Shown: positions 12,138 through 23,705, numbered from the stretch's first letter. The stretch: DNA of 64,000 nt from Henricia sp. BOLD:AAB3569 (GCA_037783545.1 JBBELK010000326.1:1488001-1552000), one strand, 5' to 3'. The notes: generated by a model not told the origin, from the sequence alone. Numbers and translations: made by a program.

Positions 12138-12442
12138 GGCCGGGCCCCACCCGGCGTCCGGCCGACTTGGCGGCGCCCGGCCGGAAATCGGCTAGACATC
12201 GGCCGGGGTATCGCAGTGACATAGGCAGGACATCGGCAGGACATCGGACTAGTGCCTGCCGGACACCGGCCGATAAACGGGCCAAGAAATCGACCCCATT
12301 CCGTCATGGCAGCGTGTGGGGCACTTTTAATTGTGACTGTGACCGCCCAATCGCGCGATCTTTCGCCGACCTCTACACGCCGACCGATGCCTATAAATCG
12401 CACGCGCCGCCGGCCTCCGCTTTAATTGTGACTTATGTATTA

Positions 12443-12788
12443 GAACAGAGCAGTGATTAGGCTTGCCTTTCGTGTTACGCTAAGCTGCAAACCTGTGTGC
12501 AGAAAAAAAGACGTTCATCTGGAGGACTAAAAAGCTACTTAAACTTTCCAAAAACAAAAGAGGACATGTCAAATTGTCATGTTTTGCATTTTCCATTTTC
12601 CCGCGCAAATTAAGTTGACCCTCGTTTACAAAAACGGCCCCTATTCATTCAGGCGTGAAATGCCTAACAAATGATTATGACGTTATAATAAAAGCTTGGA
12701 ACCTATATGTCCACCAATAAGTATGAGCCAAATGAAAATATAATTCGTTTATCATCCGTTTTTGAGTTTCTACTTTTTATACAACCTG
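12443..12788 (+). mobile_element. TA-flanked TIR element, right-hand part
   Basis: This corresponds to roughly 4915-5278 of the complete element: AGCAGTGATTAGGC, TGTGTGCAGAAAAA, AGGACATGTCAAATTG and the terminal TTTTTATACAACCTG followed by TA occur in the same order. The left part is absent; the GC-rich Harbinger-like element abuts it. The sequence left of that element does not resume this family, so a deletion or separate histories must be invoked. Non-coding. Confidence 0.7.
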
Positions 12789-12849
12789 TATTCTTGGGTT
12801 TCACTTGGCTTGACAACGGTTGCTATCCGCCATTACTATGTCCATGCTA

Positions 12850-13085
12850 TGGCACGCCAAAGCGAAAAATAATTAAACACTGATAATTTAATGTTGACGC
12901 ATATTTTCGCAAATGTTGGCCAAGGAAAAAAAGGTTGGCATGACTTTTAAATGTTGTTAGACTGTTTGAAACTGGCATACCGTGCTTTTGTTGGCAAGTT
13001 TTTAAAAATGTTGATACTTGTTTTTCCAGCCTGAGGGTTGATGGCAAAGTTATCAGTGTTTAATTATTTTCGCTTTGGCGTGCCA
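12850..13085. mobile_element. TIR MITE, 236 bp, TA-flanked
   Basis: The left arm, TGGCACGCCAAAGCG then AAAAATAATTAAACACTGATAA, is mirrored by TTATCAGTGTTTAATTATTTT then CGCTTTGGCGTGCCA at the right end. Arms are about 37 bp. TA borders both ends (12848-12849 and 13086-13087), suggesting a Tc1/mariner-type duplication. A fragment of the same left end recurs at 14430-14455. It cannot encode a transposase. Confidence 0.75.
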
Positions 13086-13118
13086 TACGCGTGACGTCAA
13101 CAACTACAATATCCGGCA

Positions 13119-14406
13119 CATGGAGCTATATATAAGAACTAGAGTGAGCACTTATCACGTGACCCCGTGCCCTCAAGGGTGCGTGGACGCCATTTTGTTA
13201 GTGGGCAAAAAGTACGTGCTAATGTATTGACGACATGCGTATTTTCAGCTTTAATTTTATTTTAAGATTAATGCTTTCAGCGATAGGGGTGCAGAAAGAT
13301 GTGGTTGCTAACTACAATCATCCTGACTGTCGGATCATTGTTTATATTTTATATTTTACTTTAAAAGATTGAAACTTTAGTTAGGCCAAACACTTTTCTT
13401 TCTCCATGGGCCAAACAACATTCAAAATCGTCGCCCGGGTAGTGTACAAGATTTGGGGAGTTGATCAGAATTTTTTTTAATGACTTATCTAGCATTAGAA
13501 TGTGCAGATTTGATGGAAAAACTCTAAATTTGGAGTGGGAAAGTTTAAGATTTTGTGAGGAAACACTGGATTTTATTTTTCAGCATGCCTCATCTATTTT
13601 GCACACAAGGTCTGAAGCCACGATCAACTTCCTAGTTCTTTCCTGCTACGTCCCCCACTGCTTTTTGCGTGTGTAGGTAGAGCATTCGGGTATACTAGTA
13701 CCTCAGCGATTAACTTGGGGGAAAGTAACACCCGTTTCATACAGGCGCACGATCGTTCCGATTAAAATTTTGTTTCAGACAGGCGTATGCGAGCCGCGCG
13801 CACACTTAAGATCGACGTCTGAAACCAAGTCGCTGTTCAGTCGTTCTGACTGACTGGAACAGTCGATCTTTCGACTTCTGGCGAACCAAGTCGCTCCAAA
13901 TTGTTTCATACGTCGAACTTAATTCAAATTTCTGGGATAATTTAGTTCAGCGCGACCGTAAGGTGCAGGATTTCCCGGTGAAACCGACTGCCTGAGGGAA
14001 GAACTACCGTTCTACCGTTCACCATGCATTAAGTACATAGCATAACCTAGCATTTTCAAGAGAAAAACTGTATTTTTTTCATTTCTAAAATCACGTTTCT
14101 AACAAAATTCGCACTTTTTGTAACATTATTATGCCATAATTAGTGGCAGAGGTGTACGTTTATACCTTCCTAGGTACAGTAGAAAAAGGTCACTCATGAC
14201 TGGCGTTAAACAGCGAATAAATCATTTAAAAACCCATTTATAGCTGCCGCGCCGTTGACTGCAGTGGATACATCCGGGTATTTATCAATTATTTTGACCA
14301 CTAACAAAATGGCGGACGCGGTCCCAGGGCGGCACGCCCGGGTACCGCGCACAGGCACGGGGTCACGTGATAAGTGCTCACTCTAGTTCTTATATATAGC
14401 TCCATG
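13119..14406. mobile_element. 1,288-bp TIR element with 8-bp target duplication (hAT-like?)
   Basis: The left end CATGGAGCTATATATAAG, continuing AACTAGAGTGAGCACTTATCA, is mirrored at 14360-14406. A second block near the inner edge, CCATTTTGTTAGTGG at 13190-13204, is mirrored by CCACTAACAAAATGG near 14300-14314. The octamer ATCCGGCA lies just outside both ends (13111-13118 and 14407-14414). Eight-base duplications point to hAT, but the family is inferred. The interior has no transposase; it includes two similar blocks with GTTTCATAC or GTTTCAGAC near 13733-13785 and 13908. Confidence 0.75.
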
Positions 14407-14414
14407 ATCCGGCA

Positions 14415-16510
14415 TTACTGTTTCCATACTATGGCACGCCAAAGCCGAAATAATTTAACTTGCGTTGAGTGGTGAATTATGAGAATCGTATCCTTCCAAG
14501 CGTACCCTGCACAACGGAATAAGTTCTTGTCTTCATAGTCCCCCGGCATCGGGTATTATCCTGCATTTCCATCTGTAATCCACCGGTTGAAATGTCTGAT
14601 CCCTCCACGACCAGTGCGTCCCCCAGAGTCCACCACTCCGACCCCCGAATAAATATTTGGGCAGACAGATGCAAACGTTATTCAACTATTGGGCAGTGTT
14701 TTGTCTCTCTCTTTAACATCCGCATTTCGGCAAGTAACCTAATTTGGCTCCCACATTTAATGTATTCGTCCTCTCTCGGTTTAGGGCTTTTGGTCCACTG
14801 GGAATTCGTTGAATTAGTGAAGCCATGGATTTCTCCAAAGAACATGTTACTGCAACTTGTTAGCCCAAACAAACATGTGAAGGCGACGTATAATTCACAA
14901 GAAAGCTTACTAGTTGACGAAATCACAGTCTCAAAAGTTAACCCCTAACTATCAGCGGTACGCAACAAGCGAAAAAAGAAACGCCAGGAAACAAAAAACA
15001 CTACATCGGCATATTTTGGAATATTTGAAGGGGGTTCCTAGTAGTTAACCCTACGCGGTGGAGTGGGGTAGGGTTGGGTTTCAAGGGAGGAGGAAACCGC
15101 AGGGGCGTAGGCTGGGGTGGGGGCGGGGACTGCCAGCAGCAGGCAATTCGTTCACAAAAATCCCAACTGGTGTTCAGCCCCAAGCGCAGACCGATAACCC
15201 AACTTGGCGGTGCGGGATTGCCTCCCTCGCTCAAATGTAAGGAGTTGGAGTTCCGCTTTCATGAAAATCCCCCCTCCCCCCGCCCTAAGGCCCTAAACAG
15301 CCTACGCCCATGAACCCCCACTTCCATTCCCGCCCCACCCCCTTGTCGCTCGATAAAGAGCTGTGAGCTCCAGCGGCGTCTCCTGAAGTATTTTCGACAA
15401 TCTTGAAATAATGTTATGGACATTTCGACCCATTATACGGGAGCCGATTGTGCCCGACTATTATGTCCGACCCCCGACTCAGTATGTTCGACCCATCACA
15501 GTCCAACTAGAGTTGTATTTGCAATGACAAGATTCTCTCCCATCTAATAAAGTACAGTAGACATCTGAAATATTACCCGAGCAATTACCCGGGTGTTGCC
15601 CGAGTAACCGGGGCAACACCCTTGGGCTCACCGTTGGATAATGTGCCGAAAGTTGGTGACTCGACGTGCAACGTAGTTCTTCACCGTGCACCAGAGGCAG
15701 AGTTCACTTCGTGTGACGTTTATCTCTGACACCATGCATTTGCTTTCGCTAAGGTTAAAATAAACAAAAATACCATAGAGCTAGAAATTTTAGAATACAT
15801 ACTAACCATCACGAAAGACGCAAATTCCATGCAGTTTAACAAAAGAGTACAATAATTCCTCTATTGTATCTGAGATTGCACTCAGGATACACCAGTCATC
15901 ATCCCGTGAAGCGAACCTCAGAATTTGAAGACATGCATTGCTCTCGCTAAAACTGTCTCTCCTTTACACAAAGGGAATTTTAATGCTGATATGAGAATTT
16001 GCCAAACTGGCATTAATTATGGCACATTCCACCTATATAGGCCTTTAGAGCGTGTGCGACTCGATCTTACGGAAGAAGTTAAAAACTACATGTATGCAAC
16101 ATCAATGAGTTGTAATAGCACTCCGTGTATAAAGTACATGCTCACATTTAGTTGGGTAAGGGCATCATAGGATTCACCTTATCTACAATGAATATAATTA
16201 TGGCAATTACTGAGATATGTTTGGCGTTAAATTCCTGAATTCCGTCTCAGGCAAGCGCCCCAGGCGTAGTTTGGTTTTAGGGTGTTTTAGGGCCGCTCCG
16301 GAGTAATTTTGGGAATTTCCTGGGCCAAGCGCTACTTGGGCCATCTAGACATAGACTGTCAAGAAGGAGAGTATGTGTCCTATAGTTAAATCCCGTATAG
16401 ACGGGAGGGAAGTGGAGTGGTCATCCTAGGGTAGTGTTCCTTTATATATCTACGTCCAAATTCCATGTTATTCACATCTATAAGAAAACAAAGTGGCGTC
16501 CCCTGTGGAC
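14415..16510. other. Unassigned stretch with G-rich block
   Basis: It starts with a fragment (14430-14455) of the TA-flanked MITE left end. A G-rich then C-rich block at 15104-15312 is bounded by an inverted 13-mer, GGGCGTAGGCTG and CAGCCTACGCCC, and could be another small TIR element. Near 15575-15630, the words TTACCCGAGC, TTACCCGGG and GTTGCCCGAGTAACC form a patch of short palindromes. An open frame at 14592-14948 (118 aa) has no recognisable domain. Confidence 0.4.
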
Positions 16511-16525
16511 ATGTTGCAACGAATC

Positions 16526-16697
16526 ATGCAAGTTTGATAAAACATAGTTTGTTCAGCCCAAAGCATAGTTTTGATGCAAGACCGAAATTACTGTTGGAGT
16601 TCGCGATCCCCGAACTAGTGTACGTGTTGCAACGAATCATTCAGTCTTGCATCAAGACTATGCTTTGGGCTAAACAAGTTGCGTTTTATCAAAATTG
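16526..16697. repeat. Inverted-repeat hairpin element, about 170 bp
   Basis: Arms of about 57 bp share TTGATAAAAC, CAGCCCAAAGCATAGT and TTGATGCAAGAC in inverse order around a roughly 50-bp centre. The word GTTGCAACGAATCAT also occurs twice in direct orientation, at 16513-16527 and 16626-16640, once outside the left arm and once inside the right arm. That arrangement is unusual for a simple TIR element. No target duplication was readable. Confidence 0.7.
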
Positions 16698-16787
16698 CTA
16701 CACGCTGTGGTTACTCTTTGTACGATAAAGGGGCTTTATGCAAGGAAACAAGGCCCCGCCCGACGTCTTGCACACTGTTCGAATCCT

Positions 16788-16891
16788 CGCACCCTCAATG
16801 TCGTGCCCATGACATGCTTATGAGACATACGTATACGAGCTTCATCAAATTTGTTTCGATCCCTGAATGTTCTCGAACTCTGACGTTTGAG
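16788..16891 (+). repeat. 104-bp inverted repeat, left copy
   Basis: This sequence, from CGCACCCTCAATG to GACGTTTGAG, is the exact reverse complement of 21382-21485; all 104 bases agree when read by eye. No other repeat pair of similar length in the window is identical. Immediate flanks differ and show no target duplication. It does not resemble any family seen elsewhere here. Confidence 0.9.
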
Positions 16892-17623
16892 CCCCGCCAG
16901 TATCAAACAGCACCTTAGATTTTGGTTCAGCTACTGAAGCAAGCAAAATGTAAATCAGTTTAATACAACCAAGGAATATCAGTTACAACAGCACACAGTT
17001 TTACGCACAAGTATAGAAGATTGATAATGATTATTAGACAAGCCGATATTCTTCCATTCTTCGGGGAGCTTTCATCTGCTATCATTGTCTCCATCAAACT
17101 GACAAACTGTTGTATTTATTGTTTCTAAGATAACCTCACGAGATTTGGGTGTGTTCTCGATGACTTAATGTTTGCCCCAAGAGTAAGAAACCACAATAAT
17201 TTGATTTGTATAGAGTGGACGCCGTCATTGCAAGCCCGAAACCACATAAGGTCATCAGGATCATTGTCTATATTTTCGCGTCCTCATATTTTACCCCACA
17301 TCTTGACAAACGTGGACATCCCACAACTCATTATAAATCAACCCTGAAGAAATTCTCTTCAATCTATCAGTACTTTGTATCCATTTTGTCTTCGAAAAGA
17401 ATTATTTGCCCACCATAAATTACCCATCTGTTTTATTACTTCCATCGATTTTCCACGCTGGTCCAATTATTTCAGAGTTGACGGTGCTATACTGAATTGA
17501 CAATTGTATACTCACGGCATGCATTATTTTGCCGTTGTTTAAAGACATACATGATTGGAATTTAAAAAAAAAAGAGGAACAGCAGCATAACATAACTAAA
17601 GAATATTGTTGATCAACTGCCTT
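16892..17623. other. Unassigned stretch inside the 104-bp inverted pair
   Basis: About 700 bp of AT-rich sequence between the left 104-bp arm and a TTAA-element fragment. No gene, domain or repeat family was recognised. Confidence 0.4.
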
Positions 17624-17900
17624 TTAAAAATTCAGCCACATAGATGCAGTAATACTTCAGAAAACCTAAAAAATACATGCATTTTCCCCCCTGTTGAATA
17701 ATGAAGGGAAACACAAAATTTGCAAACGATTCTTTTAAGCACCTTCAGTTAGCAATTTTTCTCACACAGGTATACCACTTTACACGGGGAAAAAATATAT
17801 GGCGTTTGTTACCGTTGCTATGAACACTTTTAGTCTGGGTTTTCTTGTCAACTCATGAAGTAACATTTTGGGTCACTGCAAATGATGTATTGTGCTTTAA
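17624..17900 (+). mobile_element. TTAA-type short element, fragment
   Basis: It contains TTCAGCCACATAGATGCAG, then TAATACTTCAGAAAACCT, shared with copies near 37320, 45490, 56620 and 57570. Its right end, read on the minus strand, is TTAAAGCACAATACATCA, similar to the TTAAAGGTAGTATACATGA end of the complete copy at 57477. The left end is truncated in TTTTAAAAATTCAG. Confidence 0.6.
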
Positions 17901-18158
17901 AGTTTTCAGTATGTAAAAAACAACATATATATACCAAAGAAACGAAAGAAACACTAACATTTTCTCCACTTTTTGATTGAAAAACAGTCAATCTGAGAGT
18001 GGGAATTCTCAGCACACAGAAGCTTTTTGCAGCAGTAATGCAAAATGAAGCTGTTATGTGAATACTTTAATGTCAACTTAATTACAAAAGAAATCTTCAA
18101 AAAGCTTTGATTAAACTGTAAATTTGCGTTTCTGTTGTTGCTCGGTATATTACGTACA

Positions 18159-18385
18159 TCACTGTGGCGCAGCGATAGAGCGTCGGGCTTGTAATCGGAG
18201 GGTCGTGGGTTCGAACCTCGAAGCGGCCCCGGCCACCCAGTCGTTAAAGTGCTTGCACTGGGGAAGGGAACTGCAAACCCGAGCAGTAGTCGGCTCTATC
18301 GCCGGGTTAAACGCAGGCTCAAAAGCCAAAGAGTCGGGAGTTGAGCGCCCGCAGCAAAGCGCCCATGCCTTCCTTTCCTTTTTCC
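18159..18385 (+). mobile_element. Thr-tRNA-derived SINE
   Basis: The head resembles a tRNA: an A box at 18164-18177 (TGGCGCAGCGATAG), an anticodon loop CTTGTAA that reads TGT (threonine), and a B box GGTTCGAACCT at 18208-18218. An unrelated GC-rich body follows (CTTGCACTGGGGAAGGGAAC, GCCGGGTTAAACGC). Flanking near-repeats CGGTATATTACGTACA (18143-18158) and CGGTATATTATACATA (18386-18401) look like target duplications of about 16 bp. The body and flanks argue against a working tRNA gene. Confidence 0.75.
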
Positions 18386-18401
18386 CGGTATATTATACAT
18401 A

Positions 18402-21381
18402 CTAAGACAATTCACTATAGAGATGCACTAAACATTTATTTCTAAATTTTGAGAAAAACTAGTTTCTATTTTTTTCCTGAAATGGTGCCATTATTTTCCA
18501 GAAAACGGTTCTTGGTTTTATTTGTTTTTGGGTCTTCTATTTTACATATAGACAGATTGTCACAGAAACCAAAAATCTCAGTAGGGCCTACTTTTAAATG
18601 AGAAACATGGTTGGGAATATTGGCATTCCTTGGAGTTTGGTACAACGTGTATTTTAATCCATACACCCGTGTTAGACGTTTGCACCTAAAGGTATAGCCA
18701 CGGCAGTGCAAGTTGGTTTGCCGAAGACGTAATTGTTTCTTCTCTTCAACACCTCACTGTTTGGTACGGTGTTTGTCTTTTCCGTCCACGACCGTGTAAT
18801 GTTTCCCTATTAACCGCATAAATCAGCAGACAAGACTAGTAATGTGCCACACGGCCGACATTTGGTTAAATTGGGAGTATCCGTCTGGATAATGACCTGT
18901 ATTTGCTCGGATTTTGTTGGGGTTGGGAGTCTGGAAAATCGAGCCTATGCCTAACAATCATCTGCGTGTATTTGGATTGTGATCTGAAGAAAACGTTTGA
19001 GAAGTCTTTCACAGATTCCGCCCACCCCATTCCCCTACTTTCCAAATTATCAATTTGGATGCCGAAGCAAAAATGTTGGTGTAATCACTATTTTATGTAA
19101 CCAGATAAATTAGTTTACAAAACATCGGTGTTTTTTTTTACGGTATCCTTGGAAGCATGTGGATTATGAGCGCGATTATTCAGAACGGTAATGAGAAAAC
19201 GTATGAGTGTGTTTAGTGATTGAAAGTGGTTTTCTAGTAGAAAATATTCATTTTTATTTCCATAAATGCCACTTAAACTTAACGTTTGTGTGTGGATAAG
19301 GCACCAAGGTTAACATAGACTCATTCTACAGCTAATTTTCATTGGCGTAGGTAACCTGGGACACCAAATTCCTATTCAATATCATGAAACAAATTATGAG
19401 CCTTTATGGTCTTTTGTTTGAAATATTTGTCAGTAATCACAAAACAAAATATTCAAGAAATTGGTGCTCTCCCCTGTATATAATCACAGGCCACAGTCCA
19501 TTACTAAGAATTTGTGACCATGAGTGGCGAATTTTGATGCACAGGGTGTCGTACATAACTGGGATATCAAACGTTTTGGATTCCTGATTTTGGGAATTAA
19601 AAGGTTTGCCATCAAAAGGTTTGCAAGACGAAGTGAACCAAACCTCTGAGCCTTGGTACTTCACACGATATGACAGTTGCTGGAGCTTATTTATGTTTTT
19701 CACTTTTGTTTGTTTTCGACAAGAAAAATTTGACACAATTTCCTTAAATTTAATCGGAAGAACCTTAATTGATTACAAATCGATTGCGAAACGTCGACAG
19801 CAGTTCTTCTCTTTTGCGTTGCCTTACATGCAGTTTGTCTTCGAAAGTGATTGTTTATTTTAAAATCACGAATGCCGTGTTTTAGTTACAGTTGAACTTG
19901 TCGCCGAGTGTTCTTATGTTGTTTACTTCATGAGCATCAAAATAATTACATTTTGTCCTTTTCTATGACAATGTAAAATACAAAATCCTTTAAAATGTGT
20001 ACGACAGAAAAACATGGACCACTCGAGTGATTTGTGGAAACTTCAATTTAAATTTACATTACGGTACTTTACCGACGTCTATATTGTTGCCGTAAAAGCG
20101 AAGCAAGACACGCTTTTATGTTTTGACTTACTTGTGGATTGCCACAGTTCCTGTGTTAAACCAATCAGTATAGAGCTTGTAAGTTGTGGACGCCCTAGTT
20201 AACAAAACAATGTACCCTTTTGTTCGTGTTTCCATCATGACTCGGACTGTCTTATTTATTTTCAATTTTCATCTACAGATTTCTGCGACTTGATGTTTTT
20301 ACAACAGTCCTGTCACACCCGAAGAAAATAGAGAGGAGGTGGGTTACTGACAAAACAATGTGCCACTTGTTCTATTACGCGCGCATGATCGAATGCATGA
20401 TGTACTTGGCATCGGTGGAAATGACGAGTCAGCGTTTCTGCCTTTGTGTCAAATGTCTTCATTCAATCTGCTTTGACACTCAATGGAATTTTTTTTCAAA
20501 TGGGAAACCACTGTGATCTTACAATTTTCCGAAAATTCGAAATATACAGCCAAATTGAAGAACAATGTGCGTTACTTGAAATATAATGTTCCGGAGAACG
20601 ACAATGATATTATACGTTTGTGAGGCGTTTTGTTTTTCTGCCTGACTGTTTATTATGTTTACGTTTTGATTTATTTAAATTTACATTATCCGTTTGTTTC
20701 TTTCCATCTATTTATTTGAAGCACTTTTACTGAAATCATTGTCGATGTCTTTCTATTTGAAATTCATTTCATGTGCTCAAATCGTATTCCCCTCATAGAT
20801 CAGCCTTGTTTTCTATGCAAAATGGTGATTCTGTTACCACTATTTTTGTCCCCTTCTGCAGAATCATTTAGAACAATGGAAGAACAGCCACTCATCTGTT
20901 TTCCAAAGAGCCCAAAGCTCCCTATTGTTTAATTAACTTCATCCTTGATAGGACAGAAGAAACATGTTTCGAAATGTCAGAGTCCCGGCCTAATCTAGGC
21001 AAGCGAGGAAAGAAACTGTCTACTCTGCTACACCGACCGATCATCATCACCGTCGCGGGCCTGCTAACAACTGGCCGCTCTCTAGCGCTTTTCCGGGCGA
21101 TGTATGGAAGGAGGGGAGGAAGCCACCTTACAATGCCGATAGAAAGAGAATGATAATACACTCCCCTCCGTGTCGGGGGCGAAGTGGTCCTCGTGGAATA
21201 CTCGAGACTGAGGGGGAGCGCGTGGACCTCTTCAATTCGATTATGAACTCCCAAGGCACAGGAATACATACTCTCACAAATATTGAGTTGATTAAAAATT
21301 GCAATATGGGAGACGCCTTATCGATTATCTTTGGGAAAAGACATCCCGTTGAAAAGACTAAAATTGGATAGGGTGAAAGTT
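18402..21381. other. Unassigned 3-kb stretch
   Basis: Nothing could be assigned. Open frames are short (at most about 115 aa, 20922-21269 minus) and show no domains. A short direct repetition AAAAGGTTTGC occurs at about 19599-19623. AT-rich throughout, with a slightly GC-richer patch at 20980-21240. Confidence 0.4.
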
Positions 21382-21485
21382 CTCAAACGTCAGAGTTCGA
21401 GAACATTCAGGGATCGAAACAAATTTGATGAAGCTCGTATACGTATGTCTCATAAGCATGTCATGGGCACGACATTGAGGGTGCG
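21382..21485 (-). repeat. 104-bp inverted repeat, right copy
   Basis: Exact reverse complement of 16788-16891. The pair brackets about 4.5 kb that contains a TTAA-element fragment and a Thr-tRNA SINE. The inner flank (GGTGAAAGTT) and the outer flank (CTGACACTTT) share nothing with the flanks of the left copy. Confidence 0.9.
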
Positions 21486-23587
21486 CTGACACTTTATAGG
21501 GTGGTCATATACATAACATGACATTATTCGTCACAACTAAAAAGAGGAATAAAGTGCGTTTCACCTAAATCCATCGACACCTTAGTTTATAACACCATGT
21601 TACATGGAATTTGCACGATCTTCATTGAACGGGGTTTTCAGTCGAAATTTGAGTAAGCCTTTTCGTGTAGGATTTTCACAAATAAAAACGGACTGATGCA
21701 TTTTAGTAGCAAGAAATCGACAATATGCATACGTTTTTGTAACTTTAGAATAACGTAAAAGAAAATTGTCCAAAGCTCCATATTTGGAGGAAATTTGGAA
21801 GTCATAAATGATGCAGTTTAACACTTAATTTATTCTTAAAAGGGACGTGAGCTGAAGTCAATTGTTTGCAGCGCACATCACCTTTTTATCATAGGCCTAA
21901 TCAAGAAATCAAGAAATGCTCACATGATTAAACCTACATGTATATCCTTATTCACGCGGAAGCACTTATTTCAAATCGTATATTCACTGTATGACTTGCA
22001 AAAAAAAATGCAAATTGGAGGCACGGCTACCTAATGTGCATTGGGAACCTGATCGCTGCAAAGAGATTAATTGATTTCCTAAAACGACTCAGAATATCAA
22101 CGCTGTCTATACGAAACATCTGTCGCTGAATCAACTGTGCGTTGGATACGTTTAAGATCATAGACGAAGCTGAATTATAGGTAAACCACAGAGAGGCAAA
22201 AACAGACAAATATAAATACTAAGCCTGAAGCCTAATCCAGTAGTTTTGAAAACGGCACAGGAATGCATGAGTAGTCTGGCACCTTTCCAACCAGCAGTAT
22301 ACATTTCATAGATTGGGTTCAAGGGACACACAATTTCGTCCGCCTGAATAAGATCTAATCACTCCTTGCACGAAACAGCCATATTGACAACGAGGCCGTA
22401 CACGCAAGAACTCTTCCTTGCTTCAATACTATGTCGGTTGCTGTGACTTTGGCTTTTATGACGTAGTGACCATTATAAAACACTGTTTGCATGTAGAGCC
22501 TCGATTTGAACGCAACCGTGTAACGAGCCTATAGGATTTGTTGCCTGGGTCTTTGCTCTCTGGGTCCCAATCCGATGAGAGACTGTTGATCTTTCTTTTA
22601 TCGTATATATGCTAAAACATATAGACACTATCACTGCATATTTTCTTCCCCAAGTTTCAACACCAATGTTCTTGTTTTATTGAAAGGTCGAATATCATTA
22701 ACCAAGAGACAGAGGGGAGAATGAGGTGTAAGATCCGTCAACACTCTGCACTGCTCGCAAAGGCACGAACGGAACTCAGTGGAAACTCTTGGTCATCGCT
22801 GGGTGCATCACGGGTCGCATCTTCAACCTCCCGTCTCGCGACCGAGCGTTTGCCTAACCGCCCTCGGGAGATCCGCGGCAAGTTCCCCCCGGGACACCCC
22901 AAGCCGGGCACGCTGCGCGTTGAGGGATGGTCGGAAGATGAGATACCGTGCGCTCAAAGTCAATCCAGGTTGGGCCTACTGCGTAGAATGTTCCCTGCCC
23001 CGGGCGACACTCTGCCAACATGGGGGACGATATAACGGGCTCACCCTTATTTTCGTGGTAAATATTTTGAGGGAATTGTCTTTCATTTCTGCACCCCATT
23101 AGCTTTTCATTTATACGACGCAAGACGGGTGTAATGACCCAAGAAACATAAACCTGAATATAAGAACAAAGGCGACCCAGGCAAACCATGTCTTCGGTGT
23201 TAACTTAAATCCGAATAGTTTGGGATGCTAATATAGATCCTTACTTAAGAGTGCGGAAATCTCTATTTAAATATTTTCATAAGAAATCTAGAACTACCAT
23301 GATAATAAAAGACAGCGATGTGGACAACCTGTTTTTTACCACATTTCGTTAGCATGGTTCCTTAGCACCTCTACCACTTTTTTGAACGGAACATAATTGA
23401 TGTTCCGTTAATTGTACTGTTTACAAGCATGATGTATCAACCGAAACCGTGAATGTTTACAATCAAGATCGAAAGTAAATATAATTGTAACTGTTACCTA
23501 TAATACAAATTGACCTTAAAATGTAACAACTGTACTTAATAACAGTGCTATACATAACCATTATAGTGCTGATGTGCTTGGGTTAGT
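21486..23587. other. Unassigned stretch
   Basis: About 2.1 kb without recognisable genes. A GC-rich island at about 22790-22930 (words CCCCCCGGGACACCCC, GGGCACGCTGCGCG) gives open frames of about 105 aa on both strands. Overlapping frames on opposite strands without domains suggest base composition, not coding. Confidence 0.4.
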
Positions 23588-23705
23588 TCCAAAGGTATAG
23601 TGGGTTCGAATCCCGGTCCGGCCCATCCATGGTGCGCGTACCCATGCGCAAGGTACTTTGCCACGCATTGCTTCTGAGAGGGTAGCAATTGAGCGCCTAT
23701 TTATG
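23588..23705 (+). mobile_element. tRNA-SINE fragment
   Basis: GTGGGTTCGAATCCCGGTCC resembles a tRNA T arm and B box, and is followed by GCGCAAGGTACTTTGCC and CATTGCTTC. The neighbouring Gly-tRNA SINE has GGGCAAGGCACTTAATCCC, a related central motif. The A-box half is missing or unrecognisable. Confidence 0.5.

Larger units (their letters stand above)
10529..12439. mobile_element. GC-rich Harbinger-like element, split by an insertion
   Basis: This is the same family as the uninterrupted copy at 29946-30440. The left end TACCCCAGTCACAATTA and the right end (reverse complement TACATAAGTCACAATTA) form a TIR, and TTA borders both sides (10526-10528 and 12440-12442), as expected of PIF/Harbinger. 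The left part ends at 10893 and the right part resumes at 12138; between them lies an unrelated 1,244-bp element. The left part also has additional tandem material (CAGGCGCCGCC and GACAACCCAGACAATC units) compared with the other copy. No transposase is seen; the superfamily is inferred from the TTA. Confidence 0.75.

Noticed and set aside
18159..18240. Functional tRNA-Thr gene
   Set aside because: The acceptor stem does not close, a SINE body follows, and flanking near-repeats suggest retroposition.
22721..23102. Two overlapping frames of about 105 aa in a GC-rich island
   Set aside because: Different frames on both strands are open because of local GC content; no domain was seen.
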